In this document: positions 9,033 through 17,011 of the stretch, one piece after another | Layout: each line of letters opens with the position of its first letter | Position numbering within the stretch: the first letter of the stretch is position 1 | Assembly (NCBI RefSeq): GCF_001613045.1 | Contig: NZ_BDBP01000044.1 | Location: forward strand, 1-64,000 | DNA from: Nocardia lijiangensis NBRC 108240 | GTDB taxonomy: Bacteria > Actinomycetota > Actinomycetes > Mycobacteriales > Mycobacteriaceae | Length of the DNA: 64,000 nucleotides | Reading direction: 5' to 3' | Position numbers and translations under genes: made by a program | Notes under the pieces: generated by a model | Databases searched by the model: none | The model's input: the letters and a program-made list of their open reading frames with translations, nothing else | Told to the model about the DNA's origin: nothing

Positions 9033-11114
9033 ATGGGTGGGGTCGACGCTACAAGTTTCCGAGTAGCACTCGTCGCGGCTACAGACAAGGCGACGATCCA
9101 GGTTCTGATCGGTCTTGGTGACCGCTGCAAAGATACCCTCGGAATGCTTCCTCACGCCGTCTACCACGACGCCGCCGAAAAGGGCTGTCTTTTGGCGGCC
9201 TTCGACCGCGACGTGCCGATCGGGTACACCTTGTTTCGGCTGCCGCGCAACGAAGTTGTTCTCACCCATGTCTGTGTCGATCCGGCCTTCCGCGGCTGGA
9301 AGATCGCGCGACTGCTCGTTGAGAAAGTGAGCAGCCTCCACCACTCACGGCAAGGGATCAAAGCCAAATGCCGCGACGATTACCCCGGGATCGAGCGGAT
9401 CTGGTACGGACTCGGCTTTTGTCCGCGCGCTAAGGCACAGGGTCGCGGCATCGACAAAGCCGACATGACTATCTGGTGGCGCAACCACGGGCATCCCGAC
9501 CTGTTCACGCCCCCGGACGAAGAACCCACTGTCGTACGAATAGCGGTCGACACCAACATCCTCCTGGACCTTCAGGCACCAGCAAGCACTCCACGGCGAA
9601 AACGATCGGAAATGCTGCGCGCCCAACACCTCGACGCACGCATCGAACTGATCGTATCCCCCGCGCTCGAGCGTGACATCCAACACCGAGGCATCGAGTC
9701 CGGCGACCAGCTGGTGAAGTTTGCCAAAACCTTCAGACGGCCCAACCGATCCGCGAAACGGGCCAGCGAACTGTTCGACATGATGCTCGCGAACGTCCAG
9801 ATCCGGCGACCCGATTTTCCTCGTACAGACCAGGACACCGCTGATCTGTGGCAACTGGCCGAGGCTGCGGCATGCGGCGCCCAAGCACTACTCACCTGGG
9901 ATGAGTGCCTGCTCAAAGATATTGCTCCGATCGCACTCTCAGCTGCCGCATCGGAGTTGGCACGCATGCGGGTCTTGGACCCTGATCATCTGGAGATCCG
10001 GTTGGATGAACTGGCAAACCGCCTGGCCTACAGCCCAAGTTCACTTCACGGCAGCCAGTTCACCACGGCGCATGCCGGCTCGGACGCCCGACAGTTACTG
10101 CAACCTCTACGCGACTCGGACAACGGGGAAACCAAGGCGAACTTCAACACTCTGCTTCGTGCGGTCGCACAGAAGATAGCAACCTACCGGATTGTCCGGG
10201 CACCGGACGCGACCGTCGTCGCTGCGTACGGAACCATAGCCCAAGACCAGGCACTCGACGTTCCATTGTTTCGAGTTGCCGACCACCCAACCGCTGAGAC
10301 GTTGACCCGACAACTGCTGTGGATGCTGCGCCAGCAGGCATTGACCTCCGGGGCATCCGTAGTTCGACTCACAGACGAGTACATGTCGCCGACCACGCGG
10401 CGCATCGCGGAAACCGAGTCCTATCGGAAGAGCGGTACCGTGATGTACGCACTGGTCATCGACACTATCGGCACTGCACGCGAAGTCACCCATGTAGTCA
10501 ACAACAGTCTCGCGCTACATCGATTGCAAACAACCACCCTCGTACGTCCACACGAAACAGCCACCACAGCGGCTCAGTACGAGCGACTGTGGTGGCCGGC
10601 CAAAATCACCGACAGCGACTTGCCGCACTTCATGGTCTCAATCACTCCCCGATGGAGCGCAGATCTATTCGGAGTGCCGGAAACACTCACTCCACGCGAC
10701 TCCCAACTCGCCCTGGGACGACAACACGTCTATTACCGCAGCGGCAGACGCAGTTGCCTTCGCGCGCCAGGTCGAATCCTCTGGTATCTGAGCCAAGACA
10801 AAAACGTCCGAGAAGGGCTGATCATCGGCACCTCGCTGCTCGATGACATACAACGAGGAACACCAGAGGACCTGCATCGCGAATACAGCCACTTCGGCGT
10901 ATTCGGTCTTCACGATATCCGCCGCGCTGGCGGCGGTGACTTGGCCGAAGCATTGCTGCTGTCGGACATGGAGCTATTCCGCAATCCGATTCCGCGCTCC
11001 ACCTACGACTCGATCCGCACTCATCACACAGGTCCCCGTGTGCCTCTCGCGCCGACGAATATCTCCTCCGAACTTTTCGAAGCCCTGTACCGTCACGGCA
11101 GGCCGAGCCGCTGA
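9033..11114 (+). CDS. GNAT-PIN-PUA-like fusion protein (693 aa)
   Basis: Residues about 1-150 look like a GNAT acetyltransferase, with the acyl-CoA loop region VDPAFRGWKIARLL near 82-95. Residues 168-300 are a PIN ribonuclease-like domain, with the acidic residues D173 (VDTNILLDL), E213, D265/D268 and D290 (LLTWDECLL). Residues about 370-480 again resemble a degraded GNAT fold. The last 170 residues (GRRSCLRAPGRILWYLS, then FGVFGLHDI and SDMELF) resemble a PUA-like/EVE-type nucleic-acid reading domain. The combination suggests RNA or nucleotide targeting, in the manner of toxin or defence effectors, but the function is unproven. An ASCH protein follows 60 bases downstream. The start is uncertain: ATG 8988 is in frame, but codons between it and 9033 look non-coding. 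Confidence 0.75.
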   Translation: MGGVDATSFRVALVAATDKATIQVLIGLGDRCKDTLGMLPHAVYHDAAEKGCLLAAFDRDVPIGYTLFRLPRNEVVLTHVCVDPAFRGWKIARLLVEKVSSLHHSRQGIKAKCRDDYPGIERIWYGLGFCPRAKAQGRGIDKADMTIWWRNHGHPDLFTPPDEEPTVVRIAVDTNILLDLQAPASTPRRKRSEMLRAQHLDARIELIVSPALERDIQHRGIESGDQLVKFAKTFRRPNRSAKRASELFDMMLANVQIRRPDFPRTDQDTADLWQLAEAAACGAQALLTWDECLLKDIAPIALSAAASELARMRVLDPDHLEIRLDELANRLAYSPSSLHGSQFTTAHAGSDARQLLQPLRDSDNGETKANFNTLLRAVAQKIATYRIVRAPDATVVAAYGTIAQDQALDVPLFRVADHPTAETLTRQLLWMLRQQALTSGASVVRLTDEYMSPTTRRIAETESYRKSGTVMYALVIDTIGTAREVTHVVNNSLALHRLQTTTLVRPHETATTAAQYERLWWPAKITDSDLPHFMVSITPRWSADLFGVPETLTPRDSQLALGRQHVYYRSGRRSCLRAPGRILWYLSQDKNVREGLIIGTSLLDDIQRGTPEDLHREYSHFGVFGLHDIRRAGGGDLAEALLLSDMELFRNPIPRSTYDSIRTHHTGPRVPLAPTNISSELFEALYRHGRPSR

Positions 11115-11174
11115 CACGTTGGGAAAATCTCCGGCTCCAGCCTCGATCCGGGGCACCGGGGCTAAGATCACAAC

Positions 11175-11657
11175 GTGATGACTGCGACCGGAGACAACAC
11201 CGACAGGACAGAGATGCGGCCACTGGTGCTGTCTCTCAAGCCGCGCTTCGCCTCCGCAATCCTCAATGGAGACAAGACAGTTGAGCTACGTCGCCAACGT
11301 GTCGCCGCACCCCCCCAGACACAGCTCATTCTCTACGCCAGCGCTCCGGTCATGGCCGTGGTCGGTGTAGCCCTGCTTCTCGATAGCGAAACCGATACCG
11401 CCCAACTAATCTGGCGACGACACAGAAGGAAGCTCGGATTGACCCGAGCCGAGTTCGATACCTATCTGTGCGGTAGCCCAACAGCGACCGCACTCACCCT
11501 CGGGTTTCCGACGGAATTGCCTGACCCCCCTTCACTCGCGATGCTGCGTGCAGAGTCAGGCTTCCACCCACCACAGAGCTACCGCTATCTGCATTCCGGC
11601 GATCACCAGATACTGCATAGCGCAGCCGATCATTTGATGAAACGACTAGTCTCGTAA
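11175..11657 (+). CDS. ASCH-domain protein (160 aa)
   Basis: The sequence LVLSLKPRFASAILNGDKTVELRR near residues 14-37 is the diagnostic opening of the ASCH fold, a PUA-like beta-barrel that binds RNA or modified nucleotides. A TAAGAT -10 box ends six bases before GTG 11175, so translation is probably leaderless from there; ATG 11178 and ATG 11214 are in-frame alternatives. The preceding GNAT-PIN protein also ends in a PUA-like domain, and the two probably act together. Whether this protein supplies antitoxin, sensor or unrelated RNA-binding activity cannot be told from the sequence. Confidence 0.8.
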   Translation: MMTATGDNTDRTEMRPLVLSLKPRFASAILNGDKTVELRRQRVAAPPQTQLILYASAPVMAVVGVALLLDSETDTAQLIWRRHRRKLGLTRAEFDTYLCGSPTATALTLGFPTELPDPPSLAMLRAESGFHPPQSYRYLHSGDHQILHSAADHLMKRLVS

Positions 11658-11719
11658 CAGTGGCGCCCCGGTTGATCTTGAACTAAGGCCTTGGGGATGA
11701 TTCCTCTTGTGACAGAAGG

Positions 11720-11915
11720 AAATTCAACCTAAGTGCTTGGACCCAACGGGCACGGCTGCGAGAGGCGGTTGCGGCGCGACAGAATCCTGCGCTGATTCGA
11801 ATGCTGTCCCGCTACTTCGGGGCTGTCGCCCGACCTGGTCGAGGAGCTGGCGGTGTGGCTCGATCGGGCCGGAGGGACGGCAGCACTGCCCGCGATCAAT
11901 CGCAGGGGGTGCTCA
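11720..11915 (+). pseudogene. Frameshifted coding remnant of unknown family
   Basis: One frame gives RLREAVAARQNPALIRML and, after a shift, another gives GLSPDLVEELAVWLDRAGG. Both segments are strongly protein-like but neither continues. No family is recognised. The remainder of the gap between 11658 and 12063 shows nothing else. Confidence 0.35.
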
Positions 11916-12063
11916 TCGGTGGCGGCCAATCGTTGCCCTCAAACCAGATGGTGCGAGCACTGACCTCCTGACCGAGCGGCGGCGGACGACGCACACTCCT
12001 TCCATCGCTCGCGCGGTTCACGCCGCTGAGTCGGCGGACAGCAGCATCGTCGCCAACTCCGTG

Positions 12064-12600
12064 TCAGCTGTCGAGGCGGCGAATCCATTGCTGGAGGTCG
12101 CCGCTGGGGACTGAGCGCGGCTCGTAGCCAGCACGCTCGAAGAGCCGCTGACTCGCGAAGTTCTGAGTATCGATGTTCGCGGTCGCCAACACAGCGCTCA
12201 CACTGCTTGCCCTCGCATCTTCCAGGATGACATTGCGCACCTCTTCCAGCGTCTGGTCCGCTACCGTCCCACCCTGGCCACGCACAGCCGTACTGACACC
12301 GACTACCCCGATGTGAACAGAGAACCCCGCGGCCGAAACTTCCGGAATCAAGTGAGCGACTGCAAGGATTTCGTTGCTGGCGCGCGACCAGCCGACTACC
12401 AACAAACTGCCCGACTGGAAGCAGCGTGAGCTCTGCCGAATGAGGCGTTGCGCAGCCCATTCCCACGGCTTCGGATGAGGTAACCTTCGCCCCTGTGGCG
12501 TCTCAGGATGCGGCTCGGTACACGAAAACGCCTGAAAAGGATGGCTTTTCACCTCTCGGCGTTCGGTGATCGTGTCCCAGCGGATTTCGGGCGGATTCAC
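12064..12600 (-). CDS. GNAT-family N-acetyltransferase (178 aa)
   Basis: The central part LLVVGWSRASNEILAVAHL is followed by HIGVVGVSTAVRGQGG, the beta4/alpha3 acetyl-CoA loop of GNAT enzymes. ATANIDTQNFASQRLFERAGYE then gives the typical C-terminal N-x-x-S/A-x-x-L-F-x-x-x-G-F/Y pattern. The substrate is unknown. The start is GTG 12600, which overlaps the TGA of the upstream XRE/protease gene by four bases (GTGA), so the two are translationally coupled. XRE proteins with ImmA/IrrE-like domains are recurrently paired with acetyltransferases in toxin-antitoxin and mobile-element loci, which is why I flag this pair. Confidence 0.85.
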   Translation of the reverse strand: MNPPEIRWDTITERREVKSHPFQAFSCTEPHPETPQGRRLPHPKPWEWAAQRLIRQSSRCFQSGSLLVVGWSRASNEILAVAHLIPEVSAAGFSVHIGVVGVSTAVRGQGGTVADQTLEEVRNVILEDARASSVSAVLATANIDTQNFASQRLFERAGYEPRSVPSGDLQQWIRRLDS

Positions 12601-13754
12601 TCTGCGGACTGGCTATCCGTAGCCAGCCAGTCCTCCAGATCAGTACCACTCGGGCGCGCGCCAAGCACCCGCTCGTAGTCGTCATCGAACTCGCTGTCAT
12701 CGTCGGGTTCGGGAAAGTCGATCTCATCCACCGGCACATCCAGCACCCACGCAAGGTACACGGGCGAGGCAGCACCGGCCTCGACCCGACGCTGGAGCGC
12801 ATCGACCAAGGCCGCGGGAAACACGCGGGCGGCCGACTGTTGCTGACGTACGATCAATTGCTTCACACCACCGATCGCCCCCTGATCCTCACCCGCATTG
12901 GCGCGAATCAGATCCGGTGTGCTCCGCTTCAGCGCAGCAACCACTTCGGTGGACACCGACACTTCCAGCGAGGCTAGTCGATTCCTCAATGCCTTCGTGG
13001 ATACCCCTGTTTGCCACAAGAATTCCGCCACGCCGGGCTCGCTCATCCGCCGCCAATCCTGCTGGACAATCAGGTCCTCCGGCAGGAGCAACTCCGCCGC
13101 GAACCGGTCTGCAGGCGCCTCGTCTCCCTCCCCCGGCTCGGAGTCACCCTTGTGATGTCCGAGCGCGAAATGCGCCAGCTCATGAGCCAACGACCAGTTG
13201 CTCCGGAACCAGTACGGCGTAGTCGTGAGTATGATGACTGCCCGGGCACCGATGCTCAGTGAATAATCGGTGGTCAACATCGGCAGGCGAACGACATCCA
13301 CACCCAGCCGATCCTCGACGACCGCGCCGTACTCCCTCACGAAATGCCGACCGAGCACCTCGCGCATGGCCTGAGCGCTATCGGGTAGCGGTTCACTTGG
13401 AGACGGCCCATCCGGGAAGGCCGCAGCATACGTTTCGGCCACCTGACTGAGTAGCTCGTCATCGCGCGGACGTCCCGGGTTGACCCGAAGACGCTGACTG
13501 GCGTCCCAGCTGTGCCGAGCAGCGATCCTGACACGATGCGGATCCGCTTCGCCGGTGACCAGCCAGTAGAGATCGGTGCCGAGCTCGTCGGCGATCCGGG
13601 CAAGTTCCACGGATGAGAACCCCCGCTGCCCGTTCAGAGCTCGCGACAGGGCGTCAGTCTTCATACTGGTTCGCTCAGCGAGCTGTCGCTGGCTCAATCC
13701 GACCGGCATGAGCGATCGAATTCGATCACCCACCGCCCGCAGCTCGTCGTCCAT
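12597..13754 (-). CDS. XRE helix-turn-helix/ImmA-IrrE-type metallopeptidase (385 aa)
   Basis: Residues about 8-65 are a helix-turn-helix (LSQRQLAERTSMKTDALSRAL). Residues 191-195 are the zinc-protease HExxH within HELAHFALGH, followed by the conserved EAPADRFAAELLLP of the ImmA/IrrE (M78) family. These proteins cleave or control a partner repressor, or act as antitoxin-like regulators. A tandem N-terminal HTH on the same chain fits self-regulation. The promoter is visible on the minus strand: TTGGGA, an 18-base spacer and TAGGCT, with the ATG seven bases after it, so the mRNA may be near-leaderless. A perfect dyad covers the -35 box. The gene is coupled to the acetyltransferase by a four-base overlap. 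Confidence 0.9.
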   Translation of the reverse strand: MDDELRAVGDRIRSLMPVGLSQRQLAERTSMKTDALSRALNGQRGFSSVELARIADELGTDLYWLVTGEADPHRVRIAARHSWDASQRLRVNPGRPRDDELLSQVAETYAAAFPDGPSPSEPLPDSAQAMREVLGRHFVREYGAVVEDRLGVDVVRLPMLTTDYSLSIGARAVIILTTTPYWFRSNWSLAHELAHFALGHHKGDSEPGEGDEAPADRFAAELLLPEDLIVQQDWRRMSEPGVAEFLWQTGVSTKALRNRLASLEVSVSTEVVAALKRSTPDLIRANAGEDQGAIGGVKQLIVRQQQSAARVFPAALVDALQRRVEAGAASPVYLAWVLDVPVDEIDFPEPDDDSEFDDDYERVLGARPSGTDLEDWLATDSQSAE

Positions 13755-13772
13755 TCCTCCAGCCTAGCGGTC

Positions 13773-13793
13773 ATGTTGGGAATATCCCAACAT
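13773..13793. promoter_or_regulatory. Operator of the XRE/protease operon
   Basis: ATGTTGGGA-ATA-TCCCAACAT has perfect 9-base arms and contains the minus-strand -35 box TTGGGA. Binding here would block RNA polymerase, so negative autoregulation by the adjacent HTH protein is the simplest reading. Confidence 0.75.
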
Positions 13794-14398
13794 TCTGCAT
13801 ACCCAATTCATCGGAGCATCGACCGACCTCATCGGAGCGCGATGGCCAGCCCGAGTAATGCTAGCGATCGCGTTCTGACCGGGACGAAGTCCGACGATCA
13901 CGGCTCCGCGTGCACCGCGTGTACTAATTGCTGGGGCAGCTGGGCGGGAGTGGTCGGTCGAGGTGCTGGAACGCGCAACTGACCGACAGCGCCGATGGAT
14001 TGCGCCCATGCATGGATGGCGTGTACCTGCGCAACGTCTGCAGACTCGCAGATGCACCGTCAAGTCAGCTTCCGAAGCCGCCGATTGTCGCCGGGACAAG
14101 GGCAGCCCTCGACCGGTAGCCGCGCCACAGCCCCGTCGAGGTCTCCAATCGTTCGAGCTCCGGTCATCGACCACGGTCTACCGCGACACGCCGCGGTGCA
14201 ATGTGTCACGATGCGGCCCCGAGGTCAGAGGGAATTTTGCGCGTAGCGTGACACACAAACACTGCAGCAGGGCCGCATGATCCCTGAGCATCGCTCGACT
14301 GTCGTCGAAGACGCGCCGCCCCTCGTGTTGCGCGCCGAAGTTCCGCGGCTGCATCTCCGATGCGGGTGCCCGAGAACCGATCGCTTACGGCACTCCGA
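13794..14398. other. Gene-free stretch
   Basis: No convincing frame or RNA gene is seen over about 600 bases. The only structure noticed is a short direct repeat, TCATCGGAGC, at about 13809 and 13831. Confidence 0.4.
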
Positions 14399-15034
14399 TC
14401 AGAGCTCGGCCCGGAGTCCTGCCAGGACGATTTTCAGTCCGTCGCGGAATTCGATTTCCGGATCTCCGGTGGCGGCCGCGTGGGCGATCTCGATCAGTCG
14501 GGGGAATCGGTCGGCAGGTAGTTGCGCGACGCGATCGGTGGCAGCGGCGCGGTCCCCGCCGGCGGGTGCCGAGAGGGGGTTGGTGAATTCGGCTTGGGCG
14601 AAGCCGGTCACGAAGCCGGACACCGCGCGGAAGGCGACCAGCAGATCGAGCCCCGATCTTCCGGAATCGGCGAGGGCCTGCAACAGCGCCTCTGCGGGTA
14701 CGAGAGTGGGGATGTCGAAGGTGCGCCGGGTCAGGATCAATGGGATAGCGTGCGGATGCGCGCGCGCTGTACGCCACATGGCCTCGGCGATCGCGGAAAC
14801 GCGCGTCTCCCAATCGCCGCCCGGGTCGGTCCACTGCGTCTCGGCCATCACGGCCTCGGTGACCAGCCCTTCGAGACCCTCGCGACCATCGACGTAGTTG
14901 TAGATCGTCATCGCCCCCGTCCCCAGTTGGGCGGCGAGGTTGCGCATGGTGAGACCTGCGAGTCCCTGCTCGTCCACCAGTGCCAGCGCGGCCGTCTGCA
15001 GTTGCTCCCGGCTGAACTTTCTGGGCGCAGGCAT
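14399..15034 (-). CDS. TetR-family repressor (211 aa)
   Basis: The N-terminal helix-turn-helix reads REQLQTAALALVDEQG, then GLTMRNLAAQLGTGAMTIYNYV (residues about 9-45), which is the TetR pattern. The C-terminal part, with FVTGFAQAEF and a run of helices, matches the TetR_C ligand and dimer domain. The ATG at 15034 follows AGGGAGGATC. The gene diverges from the alpha/beta hydrolase gene across a 78-base gap holding two copies of a dyad operator, so it very likely represses both itself and the hydrolase. Confidence 0.92.
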   Translation of the reverse strand: MPAPRKFSREQLQTAALALVDEQGLAGLTMRNLAAQLGTGAMTIYNYVDGREGLEGLVTEAVMAETQWTDPGGDWETRVSAIAEAMWRTARAHPHAIPLILTRRTFDIPTLVPAEALLQALADSGRSGLDLLVAFRAVSGFVTGFAQAEFTNPLSAPAGGDRAAATDRVAQLPADRFPRLIEIAHAAATGDPEIEFRDGLKIVLAGLRAEL

Positions 15035-15045
15035 GATCCTCCCTT

Positions 15046-15102
15046 GTTTAAGTACGTCGTACGTGATTAACTTGCGCTCGTTCACGTACAACGTACCTAA
15101 AC
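15046..15102. promoter_or_regulatory. Paired TetR operators between divergent genes
   Basis: Site 1 at 15046-15066 (core AGTACGTCGTACGTGA) and site 2 at 15082-15102 (core TCACGTACAACGTACC) are reverse complements at 19 of 21 positions. Each is itself a GTACG-N2-CGTAC-like dyad. The 15-base spacer separates the two starts. Confidence 0.8.
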
Positions 15103-15112
15103 GGAGGGTCGC

Positions 15113-16051
15113 ATGACGATTCGCACCACATTCCCGTCCGGAGCAGACGAATGCACGGCATGGCTGACGCTGCCCGAGGGTCCCGGCCCGCACCCGGCTG
15201 TCGTTCTCGTCCACGGCGGCGGCGCGACCCACGAGATGATGCTCGCGCAGTACGAGAAGTGGTTCTCACAGGCCGGATTCGCCGTGGTGGCCTTCGACTT
15301 TCGGTACCTCGGCGAATCGGGCGGTCAACCGCGCCAGCTGGTGAGCCAGCGCCGCTACGCCGAAGATGTCGACGCCGCACTGGCCTTCGCCCGTTCGAGG
15401 CCCGAACTGGATCCGCACCGGATCGCACTGTGGGGCACATCCTTCGGCGCCAGTCACGTCCTGGCCGCAGCCGCCCGCCACCACGATCTGCGTGCCGTGG
15501 TCGTCCAATGCCCGGTTTTCAGTGGACGTGCCGTCGTGTTCCGAGCCGGGGTACGGCATCTACTGCGATTCACGGCCCCGATCGCCGCCGACCTGACACG
15601 CGCCGCACTACGACGACCGCGCCGCTACGTCCAACTGGTCGGAGAACCCGGCGAACCGGCGTTCGTGACCCAGCCCGGCGCCCTCGAAGGATGGCAGTCG
15701 GTGACGCCTCCCGGATACCGCTTCGACAATCGGATCACGGCGGCCTCCGGCCTCGGCATGCTGTTCTACAACGCCGCATCCGCCGCGCCACGCGTACGCT
15801 GCCCGCTGCTGGTGTGCGCCTGCGAGCACGAGAACCTCATCGACCCCGCCATCGCCGGACGGGTGGCCGCCACCGCACCGGGAGCCGTCCTGAAGTACTA
15901 CGACGCCGACCATTTCACCGTCTATCACCCGCCGGCGGTCGAGCAGATCGTCGCCGACCAGATCGACTTCCTGACTACACACCTGCTCGGGTCAGGGAGC
16001 CCGGGAACTACCAACCAATCAGGTGAGACGGTGACCGCCGTCGATATGTAG
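15113..16051 (+). CDS. Alpha/beta hydrolase (312 aa)
   Basis: The strand before the oxyanion loop reads VVLVHGGGATHEMM (residues 24-37). The nucleophile elbow is GTSFGASH near residue 110, and a late DADHFTVYH gives the catalytic His near residue 268. The N-terminal TFPSGADECTAWLTLPEG and the overall size fit the dienelactone hydrolase/X-Pro-peptidase-like esterase group; the substrate is unknown. The ATG at 15113 has GGAGGGTCGC before it. It is divergent from its likely TetR repressor. Its 3' end overlaps the convergent dehydrogenase gene by 33 bases. Confidence 0.9.
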   Translation: MTIRTTFPSGADECTAWLTLPEGPGPHPAVVLVHGGGATHEMMLAQYEKWFSQAGFAVVAFDFRYLGESGGQPRQLVSQRRYAEDVDAALAFARSRPELDPHRIALWGTSFGASHVLAAAARHHDLRAVVVQCPVFSGRAVVFRAGVRHLLRFTAPIAADLTRAALRRPRRYVQLVGEPGEPAFVTQPGALEGWQSVTPPGYRFDNRITAASGLGMLFYNAASAAPRVRCPLLVCACEHENLIDPAIAGRVAATAPGAVLKYYDADHFTVYHPPAVEQIVADQIDFLTTHLLGSGSPGTTNQSGETVTAVDM

Positions 16052-16732
16052 CACAGTCGCGGTGATGAACTGGTTACGCATCACCGCGAGGAACGCCTGG
16101 GCGATGTCGTCGGGAGTGCCGATGCGGCGGGCGGGCAGTCGCTGGGCCAGTTCGGCGAATGCAGCTTGCTTGTCCATGCCGAGTTGGTTCCAGATCGGAG
16201 TGTCCACCCAGCCGGGTGATATCGCGTTCACCCGCACCGGTGCCATTTCGATTGCCAGCCCGGAGGCCAGGGAGGCCAGCGCACCATTGGCTGCGGCCAT
16301 GATCGTGTTCGATCCGTTCGGTCGATACGCGTTGATACCCGAAGTGAAGGTGAGCGATCCGGTCACTTTCCCGGCCGCATGCTTGCCGACCAGCCACGCG
16401 CCAAGCAGCTTGGTATCCAGGATGAAACGGGCTGTCTCGGTGGAGACCCGAGCGGTCGGGCCATACACACCGGTGGCATCGGCCGCGGTGACAGCCACGT
16501 GATCCACCTGCTGATCCCCGGCGAACAGTTCAGCGACGTCTTCCTCCCGGCTGATGTCGGCTCGCTTGGTCTGCACCCGGCCGTTCCCGGCTTGCTCCAG
16601 CTCCGCGCGCGCCGTGGCGAGCCGGTCGGCGGATCGGCCGACGATGGTCACATCCTCGCCCTCGGCCACGAGGACACGGGCGAGGGCGAATCCCATCCCG
16701 GAACCGCCGCCGATGATCATTGTCTCAGTCAT
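16019..16732 (-). CDS. Atypical short-chain dehydrogenase/reductase (237 aa)
   Basis: The Rossmann start MIIGGGSGMGFALARVL (residues 5-21) and the NAD(P)-binding strand TIVGRSADRL show an SDR. The usual Ser is kept in LTFTSG, but the catalytic Tyr-x-x-x-Lys region reads IMAAANGAL, so both key residues appear replaced. Some divergent SDRs of this kind are common in actinomycetes and may bind cofactor with altered chemistry. Late motifs VRVNAISPGWVDTPIW and the end LHIDGGHRL are normal for the family. The start is ATG 16732. An XRE regulator gene, now split by the island, is divergent 101 bases away and probably used to control it. Confidence 0.88.
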   Translation of the reverse strand: MTETMIIGGGSGMGFALARVLVAEGEDVTIVGRSADRLATARAELEQAGNGRVQTKRADISREEDVAELFAGDQQVDHVAVTAADATGVYGPTARVSTETARFILDTKLLGAWLVGKHAAGKVTGSLTFTSGINAYRPNGSNTIMAAANGALASLASGLAIEMAPVRVNAISPGWVDTPIWNQLGMDKQAAFAELAQRLPARRIGTPDDIAQAFLAVMRNQFITATVLHIDGGHRLT

Positions 16733-16833
16733 GGTCCCAAAACTGCTCCCTCGCCGAAGGACTGGGAAGGCCGCGCGGTTCCTGGCTGTGATGCGGCCAC
16801 CCAGGATCGCTCGACGGCAGGCACACTCGACGT

Positions 16834-16977
16834 ATGAACGCAATGGCCGAGTTCCTTCGGATCCGACGTGGGTCGATCGGCCCTGCTGAGGTGGGCCTGC
16901 CGAACGGACCTGGCATTCGTCGGACCTCAGGGCTGCGTCGTGAGGAGCTGGCCGCGTTGGCCGGGGCTAGCATGTGA
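16834..16977 (+). pseudogene. 5' part of an XRE (MmyB-like) regulator split by island insertion
   Basis: The frame MNAMAEFLRIRRGSIGPAEV continues through RRTSGLRREELAALAG, the conserved start of actinobacterial XRE regulators with a C-terminal MmyB-like ligand domain. After GCCGGGG the native continuation GVSVDYY is replaced by ASM and a stop. The rest of the gene is at 27858-28568. Joining codons 1-42 here to the 236 codons there gives one 278-residue protein in frame, a normal length for the family. Confidence 0.92.
16960..16966. other. Left attachment site core (attL)
   Basis: GCCGGGG here is repeated at 27858-27864. To its left lies host gene sequence; to its right lies island DNA containing ATTAGTG, which mirrors CACTAAT on the island side of the right junction. 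Confidence 0.8.
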
Positions 16978-17011
16978 TTAGTGGCCCCCTACCCGTTTGG
17001 GAGTGATTGCC

